23,573 nt of DNA, taken from CAYOZL01 sp964408435 (lineage in GTDB: Bacteria; Bdellovibrionota_C; UBA2361; SZUA-149; CAYOZL01). The position numbers and the translations under genes were made by a program. The notes under the pieces are model-generated. The model searched no databases. It saw only the letters and a program-made list of their open reading frames with translations, and was not told where the DNA came from. Positions 7,317 to 15,800 of this stretch are shown here, in pieces; position 1 is the first letter of the stretch; each line of letters opens with the position of its first letter. The DNA is taken from contig CAYOZL010000037.1 in NCBI GenBank assembly GCA_964408435.1, positions 1 to 23,573 on the forward strand, given 5' to 3'.

Positions 7317-8099
7317 ATGAGCAAAGATATGTTTATTATCTGTGGCCCTTGTTCTCTAGAGACTGAAGAACATGCCCTAGAATTAGCTAGCCAGTTAAAA
7401 GAGATTACTGCTCAAGCGGGTTTTGAAATGATTTTTAAAGGCTCTTTTGATAAAGCCAATAGAACTTCTGTAAATAGTTACAGAGGGGTAGGCATTGATA
7501 AAGGTCTTGAAATACTTTCAAGTGTAAAAGCAAAACATTGTCTAAAAGTAATTACTGATATTCACTTACCTGAACAAGTAGAAACAGTTTCTAAAGTAGT
7601 CGACATATTACAAATTCCAGCATTTTTATGCAGACAAACTGATTTACTAGTTGAAGCAGGCAAAACTGGCAAAGATGTAATGGTTAAAAAAGGTCAATTT
7701 TTAACCGCTAGCGATATGAAGTATGCAGCTGAAAAAGTAAAATCTTTAAATGATTCTACAAAAGTATTGCTCTGTGAAAGAGGAACATGTTTTGGCTATA
7801 GAGATTTAGTCGTAGATTTTAGGTCTCTTAAAACAATGAAAGACTTAGGATATCCTGTTGTTTTTGATGCTACTCATTCTGTGCAAAATATGGGTGGGGC
7901 AGGAGGAAAATCTTCTGGAGATAGAAGTTTTGTTCCAATGCTTGCAAAAGCGGCAGTAGCTGTTGGGATTGATGCTTTGTTTTTAGAATGTCATCAAGAC
8001 CCAGACTCTGCACCTTCAGATGGCCCTAATATGTTAAACCTAGCTGATTTAAAAAAATTATTACTAGACTTAAGAAAAATAGCTGATTTAAATTTATAA
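7317..8099 (+). CDS. kdsA: 3-deoxy-D-manno-octulosonate 8-phosphate synthase, metal-dependent type
   Basis: The 260-residue protein condenses arabinose 5-phosphate and PEP to Kdo-8-phosphate for the LPS inner core. Family motifs are KGSFDKANRTSVNSYRG, TDIHLPEQVE, IPAFLCRQTDLL, VKKGQFLTASDMK, ERGTCFGYRDLVVDFRSL and FDATHSVQ. The N-terminal ICGPCSLET places a Cys (Cys12) where E. coli KdsA has Asn. With His in DATHS, Glu in FLECH and Asp in SDGPN it completes the four metal ligands of the metal-dependent class known from Aquifex. AGAGGA about 10 bp before the ATG is a usable ribosome binding site. It forms an operon with pyrG and probably the lpt genes. Confidence 0.96.
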   Translation: MSKDMFIICGPCSLETEEHALELASQLKEITAQAGFEMIFKGSFDKANRTSVNSYRGVGIDKGLEILSSVKAKHCLKVITDIHLPEQVETVSKVVDILQIPAFLCRQTDLLVEAGKTGKDVMVKKGQFLTASDMKYAAEKVKSLNDSTKVLLCERGTCFGYRDLVVDFRSLKTMKDLGYPVVFDATHSVQNMGGAGGKSSGDRSFVPMLAKAAVAVGIDALFLECHQDPDSAPSDGPNMLNLADLKKLLLDLRKIADLNL

Positions 8100-8127
8100 A
8101 TTTGAATTTATAGTTAGAGTTAATACT

Positions 8128-8751
8128 ATGCCTAATATTCTACCTAACATTCAAAGCTTAAATAAGTTTTTCTTATCTCTATCTGCACTACTTTGTTTAT
8201 ATATTACTAGTAGCATTATCTATAATTCATTAAATAGAAGCTCAGTTTTAACTTCTTTAGAAAACTTCGAACAAGATGCAGCTAGTGAAGAAGAAAAAGG
8301 CTACTTTGAATTAAATAATTTTGATAGATTTGAAGTTAAAGACGGTAATATGTCTTGGAGAATCTTTGCAGATAAAGCAAGATATTATGCATCACAAAAG
8401 CTAACTCAGATTACTAATGCAAAGCTAAGATTTAATAGAAGCGATGGAAGCTTTTTTTATGTTTTTGCTGATAAGGCTAAAATCTTTACCGATGATGCAG
8501 AGTTAGAAGGTAATGTTAGATTAGAGCTATCTGATGGCATAAACGTCTATAGTAACTATGCAGTCTATGACTCTGCAAAAGCAAAAGTTACAGTCCCTCA
8601 AGATGCAACAGTAGTTGGAGATGGTTTTAAGATAGAATCAAAATTAGTAGATGTGTTTGTAGATAGAAAATATGTTTACGCTAGAGGAGATGTTAAATCA
8701 AAATTTTCTCAAGGTAGTGGTAAGACAGATTTTAAAAAGTATATTAAGTAA
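8128..8751 (+). CDS. lptC: LPS export protein LptC
   Basis: The 207-residue protein has one N-terminal membrane anchor (about 15-33) followed by a periplasmic β-strand-rich domain. Typical of LptC is the stretch NNFDRFEVKDGNMSWRIFADKARYY followed by repeated short β-jellyroll strands (ADKAKIFTDDAELEGNVRLELSDG and so on). LptC takes LPS from the LptB2FG transporter and hands it to LptA. Sequence conservation in LptC is low, so the call rests on this pattern plus position directly before lptA and lptB, the order normal in Pseudomonadota. It starts 28 bp after kdsA. At 207 residues it is slightly longer than E. coli LptC (191). Confidence 0.88.
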   Translation: MPNILPNIQSLNKFFLSLSALLCLYITSSIIYNSLNRSSVLTSLENFEQDAASEEEKGYFELNNFDRFEVKDGNMSWRIFADKARYYASQKLTQITNAKLRFNRSDGSFFYVFADKAKIFTDDAELEGNVRLELSDGINVYSNYAVYDSAKAKVTVPQDATVVGDGFKIESKLVDVFVDRKYVYARGDVKSKFSQGSGKTDFKKYIK

Positions 8752-8780
8752 AACAGAATTAGAAAAAAGCGCTAAATAAA

Positions 8781-9284
8781 ATGGTAAATAAATATAAAAA
8801 AATAACTATATTCTTTATTCTAACTTTAAACGTATGCATTATCACTAAGGCTTACGCTCAAGACGAATTAAAAGAAAGCCTTAAATCAACAGATAATAAT
8901 GCTCCTTTGTTGATCAATTCAGATAATCTAGATTTAGATACTACTTCTAGAATTTTTACGTATTCTGGAAATGTAAAATTAACTAAAGGAGATATGAAAA
9001 TAAACTCTGATAAGTTAATTGGAAAGTATGATAGCAAGAATCAAATAGAGCTAGTTACATGTGATGATAATGTCGTTATTACAAAGGGGAATAATTTAAA
9101 AGCAAACTCAGAACATGCAGTTTATAGAGTAAAGCAATCTACTATTGAATTAACTGAGGCTCCAGAGCTCTTAAAAGACGGTAGTTTGCTCTCTGCTGAT
9201 AAAATAACTATCTTTGTTGACCAAGATAAGAGTAAAGCTGAAGGGAATGTTAGAGTTAAAGTAATTCAACAAGAACAACAATAG
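8781..9284 (+). CDS. lptA: Periplasmic LPS-bridge protein LptA
   Basis: The 167-residue protein has a signal peptide probably cleaved after KAYA (residue 26), then the OstA/LptA fold: PLLINSDNLDLDTTSRIFTYSGNVKLTKGDMKINSDKL and the later strands SEHAVYRVKQSTIELTEAPELL and SADKITIFVDQDKSKAEGNVRVKV. LptA monomers stack into the periplasmic bridge that carries LPS to the outer membrane. The gene lies 29 bp after lptC and ends one base before the lptB start codon, so translation of the pair is probably coupled. The Gln-rich tail (IQQEQQ) is short and not obviously special. Confidence 0.93.
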   Translation: MVNKYKKITIFFILTLNVCIITKAYAQDELKESLKSTDNNAPLLINSDNLDLDTTSRIFTYSGNVKLTKGDMKINSDKLIGKYDSKNQIELVTCDDNVVITKGNNLKANSEHAVYRVKQSTIELTEAPELLKDGSLLSADKITIFVDQDKSKAEGNVRVKVIQQEQQ

Positions 9285-9285
9285 T

Positions 9286-10014
9286 ATGAAGCTAGAATGT
9301 ATAGAAGTTGAAAAGAGCTACAGTAAAAGAAAAGTAGTCTGTGGTATTAGTTTAGAAGTTAATCAAGGTGAAATTGTTGGTTTACTTGGACCTAATGGAG
9401 CAGGAAAAACTACTACCTTCTATACTCTTGTAGGTTTAATTCATCCTGATGCAGGTAGAATTTTACTTGATTCAGAAGAAATAACTAATCATCCAATGTA
9501 TAAGCGTTCACAATTAGGAATTGCTTATCTTCCACAAGAAGCTTCTGTTTTTAGAAAACTAACAGTAAGAGATAATATTTTAGCCATACTTGAATTACTA
9601 CCTCAATATAAAGGGGATAGAAAAAAACAACTTAAAAGAGTTGATGAGCTAATAAAAGATTTAAATCTAGAAAAAGTTAGAAATAGTTTAGCTTTAACGC
9701 TCTCTGGTGGAGAACGAAGAAGAGTTGAGATTGCTAGAGCTCTTGCATGTGATCCAAAATTTATTTTACTAGATGAACCCTTTGCTGGAATAGATCCTTT
9801 AGTAGTTGCAGATCTTCAAAGCTTAGTAAGACAACTTGCTGAAAAAGATATTGGAGTGCTTATTACAGATCACAATGTTAGAGAGACTCTAAACATTTGT
9901 GATAAAGCCTACATACTAAGTAACGGAAAAATATTAGAAACAGGCACTCCTGAAGTCATTGCAAACTCAGAAATCGCAAGGAAATACTACCTTGGAGAAT
10001 CCTTTAAACTGTAG
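9286..10014 (+). CDS. lptB: LPS export ABC transporter ATP-binding protein LptB
   Basis: The 242-residue ABC ATPase shows Walker A GPNGAGKT (35-42), the Q-loop segment AYLPQEASVFRKLTV, which is characteristic of LptB, the signature LSGGERRRVEIARAL, Walker B FILLDEPFAGIDP and the switch histidine in LITDHNVRETL. It powers LPS extraction from the inner membrane together with LptF and LptG, which are not in this window. One base separates it from lptA. After its stop there is a 117-bp gap holding a small hairpin (ATACTTA/TAAGTAT, 10039-10059) before rpoN, so rpoN may have its own promoter. Confidence 0.97.
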   Translation: MKLECIEVEKSYSKRKVVCGISLEVNQGEIVGLLGPNGAGKTTTFYTLVGLIHPDAGRILLDSEEITNHPMYKRSQLGIAYLPQEASVFRKLTVRDNILAILELLPQYKGDRKKQLKRVDELIKDLNLEKVRNSLALTLSGGERRRVEIARALACDPKFILLDEPFAGIDPLVVADLQSLVRQLAEKDIGVLITDHNVRETLNICDKAYILSNGKILETGTPEVIANSEIARKYYLGESFKL

Positions 10015-10131
10015 TTATTACAGCTTGTTAGAGCCAAAATACTTATATGCTTTAAGTATCTCTAAATAATGACGATTATACATATAGTAAAAATTTAGCT
10101 ATAAACATATTAATTTACAGCGTTAATTATA

Positions 10132-11415
10132 TTGTCATTAGAATTTACATTAAGTCAGAAACAAAAACTAAGGATTAGCCCAAGGTTAAGGCAAGCTATT
10201 AACTTGTTGCAAATGGGTAGGAAAGAGCTATCTGAAGTTATAGCAAAAGAGCTTGAGAAGAATCCTTTCCTAGAAGTCGCTGAGAGCTCACCAAGTAAAG
10301 ACTTTAAGTCTAATAGTTATCACTCAAACGCAGTTGAAAATTTTTACGAAGTAGAATCTAAACCAGGATTAATTTCTCATTTAATGAGACAAATTAGAAC
10401 GCTTTCTTTAAAGCCAAAACAATTAGAAATTTGTGATCAAATAATAGGGAACATTAATAACGATGGGTTTTTAAAAACCTCTATTGAAGAAATAGCTCAG
10501 TACAGTAATTCGAGCATAGAAGAAGTTAATCAAATGATAGAAATAGTTCAATCTCTTGACCCTGCAGGAGTTTGTGCAAAAGATTTAAAAGAGTGCTTAT
10601 TACTTCAACTAAATCAATACGGTTTAAAAGATAGTTTAGCTTATAAAATTTTAGAAGATTTTCAATTAGAATTAGAGACTGGAAAACTAAATGAAATTAG
10701 TAAGAGCCTAGAGATTTCACTATCTCAAATTAAAGACGCCTTAAAAGAGATTAAAAAACTAGACCCAGCGCCGGGAAGAATCTATAGCGAATATGACGCT
10801 GAATATATTGTGCCTGATGTAGTTCTTAAGAAAAATGGTGCAGATTACGAACTAAACTTAAATAATTCTGGGATACCACAATTAAAGCTCTCTAATGACT
10901 TAGCTATTGATGACAATGCAATACTAAGTAAAGAAGACCTTACATACATAAAAGAATCTAAAAAATCAGCTTCTTGGTTATTGAAAACAATTGAACAAAG
11001 AAGCAGTACTATTTATAAGGTTTCAAATAGCATTATTGAACATCAAAAAGAGTTTATTGAAAAAGGCGTTGAGTTTTTAAAGCCTTTAATTCTAAAAGAC
11101 ATTGCTCTTGCTTGTGATTTACATGAATCTACAATTAGTAGGGTAACAACGAATAAATACATTCACACCCCTCAAGGAACTTTTGAATTAAAGTATTTTT
11201 TTACTTCAGGGTTTAACTCTCCTGATTTAGTTGCAGAATCGATTAAGAATAAAATTTTACTACTTATTGAAAAAGAAGATAAAGCAAAGCCTCTTAGTGA
11301 TTCTAAGATAGTTGAGGAACTCCTAGCTCAAGATATAAAGGTAGCTAGAAGAACAGTTGCTAAATATAGAGAGTCTATGGGGATTGAGTCTTCTTCAAAA
11401 AGAAAAGTTAAGTAG
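10132..11415 (+). CDS. rpoN: RNA polymerase sigma-54 factor
   Basis: The 427-residue protein has all parts of sigma-54. Region I (about 1-50, LSQKQKLRISPRLRQAINLLQMGRKELSE ending in KNPFLE) binds activators. The core-binding region contains the SLDPAGVCAKDLKECL motif. A helix-turn-helix at about 319-345 (LKDIALACDLHESTISRVTTNKYI) contacts the -12 element. The RpoN box ARRTVAKYR (405-413) is exact. It is shorter than E. coli RpoN (477), mostly because the acidic region II linker is short. The start is TTG with no visible Shine-Dalgarno sequence; it is chosen because MSLEFTLSQ matches the family N-terminus. lptB-rpoN order is widely conserved. The usual downstream hpf and ptsN genes are absent, and a foreign-looking gene follows. 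Confidence 0.96.
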   Translation: MSLEFTLSQKQKLRISPRLRQAINLLQMGRKELSEVIAKELEKNPFLEVAESSPSKDFKSNSYHSNAVENFYEVESKPGLISHLMRQIRTLSLKPKQLEICDQIIGNINNDGFLKTSIEEIAQYSNSSIEEVNQMIEIVQSLDPAGVCAKDLKECLLLQLNQYGLKDSLAYKILEDFQLELETGKLNEISKSLEISLSQIKDALKEIKKLDPAPGRIYSEYDAEYIVPDVVLKKNGADYELNLNNSGIPQLKLSNDLAIDDNAILSKEDLTYIKESKKSASWLLKTIEQRSSTIYKVSNSIIEHQKEFIEKGVEFLKPLILKDIALACDLHESTISRVTTNKYIHTPQGTFELKYFFTSGFNSPDLVAESIKNKILLLIEKEDKAKPLSDSKIVEELLAQDIKVARRTVAKYRESMGIESSSKRKVK

Positions 11416-11478
11416 AAACTAGTAATTTTTAATTAAAGTCTAAATACTTACATTGGTTTGACCATCATCTCTATTTAC

Positions 11479-11501
11479 GATAAGAACAGTGTCTTATTTT
11501 T
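11479..11501 (+). terminator. Probable rpoN terminator
   Basis: ATAAGA (11480-11485) pairs with TCTTAT (11492-11497) around a 6-nt loop and runs into five T residues (11497-11501). It lies 64 bp after the rpoN stop. The stem is short and AT-rich, so it would be a weak terminator. Confidence 0.45.
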
Positions 11502-11530
11502 GCTTTCTTTGTAATTTAAATTTTTGTGTA

Positions 11531-11640
11531 GAAAATACAGACCGATGTCTTACTCCAGTATTTTACTAGAGCAAGGCTTTGGTGCTGTTGCAAAGGATTT
11601 TTTAACTGGGCCCTTAAGTTTCCTACTTATGAGCCCAGTT
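11531..11640. repeat. Cluster of three hairpins upstream of the LRR gene
   Basis: Three stem-loops follow each other. The first is AAAATAC (11532-11538) with GTATTTT (11558-11564). The second is CTTTG (11577-11581) with CAAAG (11591-11595) around loop GTGCTGTTG, followed by six T (11598-11603). The third is AACTGGGC (11604-11611) with GCCCAGTT (11633-11640), followed by GTATTTT. The second and third look like terminators on the plus strand. They lie between rpoN and the LRR gene, where there is no intact gene to terminate, so they may be remains of the LRR gene's original neighbourhood. Confidence 0.6.
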
Positions 11641-11692
11641 GTATTTTAGAGGTTAGGCTACCTCATTCCATATCACGTTTCGGAGAAATTTA

Positions 11693-12643
11693 GTGTTTTA
11701 CTACCGTACAGTTTTGATGTTGCTGTTTGTGTTTTCTACTGCATCGCTTTTTGCTCAAAGCGTTGAGGACGTAGGAGGCAACTTCAGCATTTACAAGTCA
11801 ATCGATAAGAAAACCAAGGAAAACCCAGAAGGTGAGAATTCCGCCAGCATCGGACTCAAGTTCGATTTTTGGAAAAGAACAACGTTAACGGAAGTAGTCT
11901 GGGAAAAAGTCCTAGAAGCTGACCTCAAACTTGTCTCTTTCCGCGACATCAGCTTCAGGAAAGAGGATCAAGCCTACTTTCAGAAGCTCGCGGAAGTAAA
12001 AGAGGTTTCCTTCATCCGTTGTAAAGGTCTAGGAAGCATAATTCCAGCCCTTCCTCAAATGCCGAAGTTGGAAAAGCTCAGCTTCTTTGAATGTGATTAT
12101 CTCCAAAACGAAGAAAGCTTTTCAAAACTCACAGGACTCAAATACCTCAAACTGAGTCAGGGTTGGGACTTAAAAGATCTTCCAATCATGGATCATGTCG
12201 AGACACTGGATCTGAAAAGAGCCACAGTTTATGACGAAGATTTGGCTCTGATCGCTGAGAAATTTCCAAAACTAAGGAGACTCTCACTCGCTAATACATT
12301 TGTGAACGGACAGAGTCTTGATGAGCTTTCGGCTCTTCCGATTGAAGAACTTTGGCTGAATTGTACTCCACTTTTTCAACCAAACTTGGCGAATTTAAGC
12401 GGATTCAAATCACTTAAGACTCTCGTTCTCAACGAGTACATGGAAGGGCGACAATACGAAGTCAAATTGGATTCGATTCTGCTCGTTGCTAAATTGGAAT
12501 CTCTTCGAAACCTTTTCCTTGAAGTTCCTCAAGAAGAAACAGAAAACAAAAAGGAAATGGAAGTAGCAATTGAAGCGGCTAAGGCTCTTAATCCTGAGCT
12601 CAGTATTCACAACATTTGGAATAGTGAGCCAGAAGATTTCTAG
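11693..12643 (+). CDS. Secreted leucine-rich-repeat protein of foreign-looking composition
   Basis: The 316-residue protein begins with a signal peptide (MFYYRTVLMLLFVFSTASLFA, likely cut before QSVED), so it is exported. From about residue 85 it is a run of leucine-rich repeats of the LxxLxLxx type (KLEKLSFFECD, GLKYLKLSQG, HVETLDLKRA, KLRRLSLANT, PIEELWLNCT, SLKTLVLNEY, SLRNLFLEVP), which usually make a curved protein-binding surface. No enzymatic domain or membrane anchor follows. The GTG start is supported by GGAG 7 bp upstream. Composition differs sharply from the neighbours: G+C is visibly higher, Leu is often CTC, Arg uses CGN as well as AGA, and AAG, ATC and TTC are common. This suggests horizontal acquisition. 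Function and binding partner are unknown. Confidence 0.88.
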   Translation: MFYYRTVLMLLFVFSTASLFAQSVEDVGGNFSIYKSIDKKTKENPEGENSASIGLKFDFWKRTTLTEVVWEKVLEADLKLVSFRDISFRKEDQAYFQKLAEVKEVSFIRCKGLGSIIPALPQMPKLEKLSFFECDYLQNEESFSKLTGLKYLKLSQGWDLKDLPIMDHVETLDLKRATVYDEDLALIAEKFPKLRRLSLANTFVNGQSLDELSALPIEELWLNCTPLFQPNLANLSGFKSLKTLVLNEYMEGRQYEVKLDSILLVAKLESLRNLFLEVPQEETENKKEMEVAIEAAKALNPELSIHNIWNSEPEDF

Positions 12644-12665
12644 CAATCTGTAGTCGTGTAATTTC

Positions 12666-12709
12666 GAATCAGGGCGTTTTGAAGCAACAGCATCAAAGCG
12701 CCTTGATTC
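12666..12709 (+). terminator. Strong 17-bp hairpin after the LRR gene
   Basis: 12666-12682 (GAATCAGGGCGTTTTGA) pairs with 12693-12709 along all 17 positions if two G·U pairs are allowed, around the loop AGCAACAGCA. It starts 22 bp after the LRR stop codon and is much more GC-rich than the rest of the intergenic DNA, so it probably arrived with the gene. No T-run follows. Read on the minus strand its loop contains TGCTGTTG, shared with the hairpin upstream of the gene. Confidence 0.65.
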
Positions 12710-12716
12710 CAACCAT

Positions 12717-12730
12717 TGAGAAATTTCTCA
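12717..12730. repeat. Perfect 14-bp palindrome
   Basis: TGAGAAATTTCTCA is a perfect palindrome immediately downstream of the LRR-gene hairpin. It may be an operator-like site or part of the termination structure; its role is unknown. Confidence 0.45.
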
Positions 12731-12798
12731 TAACCCTATCAAGCTGTATAAAGAATCCTTAACACCTCTAACCCCTTAAAAATAAAGCCTTTTTATTC

Positions 12799-12825
12799 TC
12801 ACTTTAAACTGTTCTTATTATAGTT
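12799..12825 (+). promoter_or_regulatory. Candidate dnaE promoter inside a dyad
   Basis: TTTAAACT and AGTTTAAA form a perfect 8-bp inverted repeat with an 11-bp spacer (about 12803-12829) that contains TATTAT/TTATAGT, a plausible -10 sequence. No good -35 box is visible. The dyad could be an operator or chance in AT-rich DNA. Confidence 0.3.
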
Positions 12826-12851
12826 TAAACTACTTGCAGTTAAAAAAAATT

Positions 12852-15800
12852 ATGCCCTCAGATTTTACACATTTACATCTTCACACTCAGTACAGCGTAT
12901 TAGATGGCGCGCTAAAAATAACTAATCTAGTAGAAAGACTAAAAGAACTCGGTCAATCATCTGTTGCAATGACTGATCATGGAAATATGCACGGGGCAAT
13001 TGAGTTTTATCAAAAAACTACAAAGGCTGGAATTAAGCCAATTATTGGTTGCGAAGTTTATATTACTGCTGGCTCAAGATTTGAAAAAGTTCCGTTTAAT
13101 CAAGGTGGCCCTAGAACTCATCACTTAACTTTGCTTGCAATGAATATGACGGGATATAGAAACCTTTGTAAGTTAGTTACTCTTGGTTATGTTGAAGGCT
13201 TTTACTTTAAACCCCGAATAGATAAGGAATTACTCGCTGAGCACTCAGAAGGTATAATTTGTTTAAGTGGTTGCGTATCTAGTGAACTTGCCGCAAAGGC
13301 AAGAGCAGATGATATTGAAGGGGCAAGGAAACTTCTTAATAGATACATTGAGATGTTCGATGACAGGCTTTATTTAGAAATTCAACCTCACAAATTTGAT
13401 GCTCAACAAAAATTAAATAGAATGAACTATGAACTCTCTAAAGAGTTTAAATTACCATTAGTTGCTACTAATGATTGCCACTACATTCATAAAGACGATG
13501 CTTACTCACAAGAAGTATTAATGTGTGTATCTACTGGAAAGCTTATTACAGATGATAGCAGAATGAAGCATGATTCAGAGCTTTATTTAAAAAGTTATGA
13601 TGAAATGCTTGTAGACTTCCAGAATAATCCAGAAGCATTAGATAATACTACAAAGATTGCAGATCGTTGTGAGCTAGAGTTTGATTTTTCAAAACACTAT
13701 ATGCCTCAATATGATCCACATCCTGAAGAATCTATTGATATTTTATTTGAAAAATCTGCAAGAAAAGGCTTAGAGAAAAGATACAAGGATTTAGCTCATT
13801 ATTTCGATGGACTCTCAGCTGAAGTTAAAAAAGAATACTCAGAAAGACTTGATGAAGAGATAGGCCTAATTCATAAAATGGGTTTTTCTGGTTATTTTTT
13901 AGTTGTATCTGACTTTATAAAATGGGCAAAAGAAAATGATATTCCAGTAGGGCCAGGAAGGGGGAGTGCTGCAGGCTCACTTGTTGCTTACGCTCTTGAT
14001 ATTACCGAGATAGATCCAATTAGATACGATTTACTTTTTGAAAGATTTCTAAATCCAGAAAGAGTTAGTCTTCCCGATATTGATGTTGATTTTTGTATTC
14101 ATGGCAGAGAAAAAGTAATTGAATACGTATATAAAAAATACGGGGAAGAAAACGTAGCTCAAATTATTACTTTTGGAACTCTTAAAGCAAAAGCTGCGAT
14201 AAAAGATGTTGGAAGAGTGCTCGGGATGAGCTACGCAGAAACTGACAGAGTAGCAAAACTAGTTCCTGCACCCAGACAAGGCTTTGACTATCCATTAGCT
14301 GAAGCTATTAAAATGGAAAAACGTCTTGCAGACTATGCAAAAGGAGACGGGAAAACTCTAATTGACTTAGCTAAGAAACTAGAAGGGCTATCAAGACACA
14401 CATCAACACATGCCGCTGGATTAGTAATTTCTGAAAAACCAATTGTAGAGTTCATGCCTTTAATGCTTGATAAAGAAGGGCAAATCATGACTCAGTTTGC
14501 AATGGGTTATGTTGAAAAAATTGGATTAGTTAAGTTTGATTTCTTAGGTCTTAAAACTCTTTCTGTTATTCACAAGGCAATAAACTTAATTAAACAAACA
14601 GGACAAAAAGCAGGTAAAGAGACAGAAATAGACCTTAACTTAATACCTCTTGATGATAAAAAAGTTTTTAAGTTAATTTCAACTGGTAGAACTATTGGAG
14701 TATTCCAATTAGAATCTAGTGGAATTACTGAAATGGTTTCTAGAATGAAGCCAAACTGCTTCGAGGATATTGTTGCGATTCTAGCATTATATAGACCTGG
14801 CCCATTAGATTCTGGAATGGCAGATCATTATATTAATAGAAAGCATGGTAAGCAAAAAGTTACTTACCTACATCCTAAACTAGAGCCAATTCTAAAAGAC
14901 ACTTACGGAATTATTCTTTACCAGGAACAAATTATGCAAATAGCTAGAGACCTAGCTAACTATTCTCTTGGCCAAGCAGATATGCTTAGAAGGGCAATGG
15001 GAAAGAAAAAGCCAGAGGAGATGGCTAAGCAAAGAAAGATCTTTTTAAAAGGAGCTGAGGAAAATAAAGTTGAAGATAAAATAGCTCAAGAAGTTTTTGA
15101 TCAAATGGAAACTTTTGCAAGATACGGGTTTAACAGGTCTCACTCTGTTGCTTATGCAATGATCTCTTATCAAACAGCGTATTTAAAAACACACTACCCT
15201 AAAGAATTCATGGCAGCTTTAATGTCATTTGAAATGGGTGATACTGATAAAATCCTAAAAAACCTAAATGAATGTAGAGAATTAAAAATAGAGGTTCTAG
15301 CTCCTGATATTAATAAAGGTCAAATTGCTTTTAATGTAGCTGATGGAAAAATAGTTTTTGGCTTAGCTGCTTTAAAAGGAGTAGGCTCTAAAGTAGTAAA
15401 TAAGATTATTGAAGAAAGGGATGAAAACGGAGATTTTAAAGACTTCTTAGATTTCTGTATCAGAATGGACTCTTCTGCTCTAAATAGAAGATCTGTAGAA
15501 AGCTTTGTTAAAGCAGGAGCTTTTGACTGGACAAATCAAAGCAGGGCTGAGCTTTTTACTTACTCAGAAGAAAGTATAAAAATTGGTCAAAAAATTAGAC
15601 AAAGAAATGAATCTCCGCAAATTGGACTTTTTGAAACGAGTAAAGAAACTGTAACTATAAATCCTAATAGACCAAAAATTCCTGAGTGGCCAAAAAATAT
15701 TAAACTTAGTAAAGAGCGAGAAGCAATGGGAGTTTATCTTTCAGGGCACCCCTTAGAAAGATTTGATAAAGAACTAAAACTATTAGGAGCTAGAAGAATA

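Noticed and set aside
11581..11594. Terminal repeat of an IS6/IS26-type insertion sequence (GGTGCTGTTGCAAA)
   Set aside because: The match to the known GGCACTGTTGCAAA end is good, but there is no transposase, no clean second end and no target-site duplication. The sequence is also explained by a small hairpin terminator shared with the downstream element. Kept only as an alternative reading in the findings.
11541..11690. Open reading through the hairpin cluster as a gene remnant (reads TDVLLQYFTRAR and so on)
   Set aside because: The short translation has no start, no family likeness and runs through three hairpins; it is more likely non-coding.
12666..12709. Integron attC site after the LRR gene
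   Set aside because: The hairpin lacks the GTTRRRY/RYYYAAC core sites and extrahelical bases of attC, and there is no integrase nearby.
12410..12712. 100-codon open frame on the minus strand across the LRR gene end
   Set aside because: It overlaps the LRR coding region and the downstream hairpin; its translation shows no recognisable motif.
12834..12851. TTG start for dnaE 18 bp upstream of the ATG
   Set aside because: The ATG start gives the normal distance to the PHP motif and a constant 8-residue offset to the E. coli catalytic aspartates; the TTG start has no ribosome binding site to favour it.
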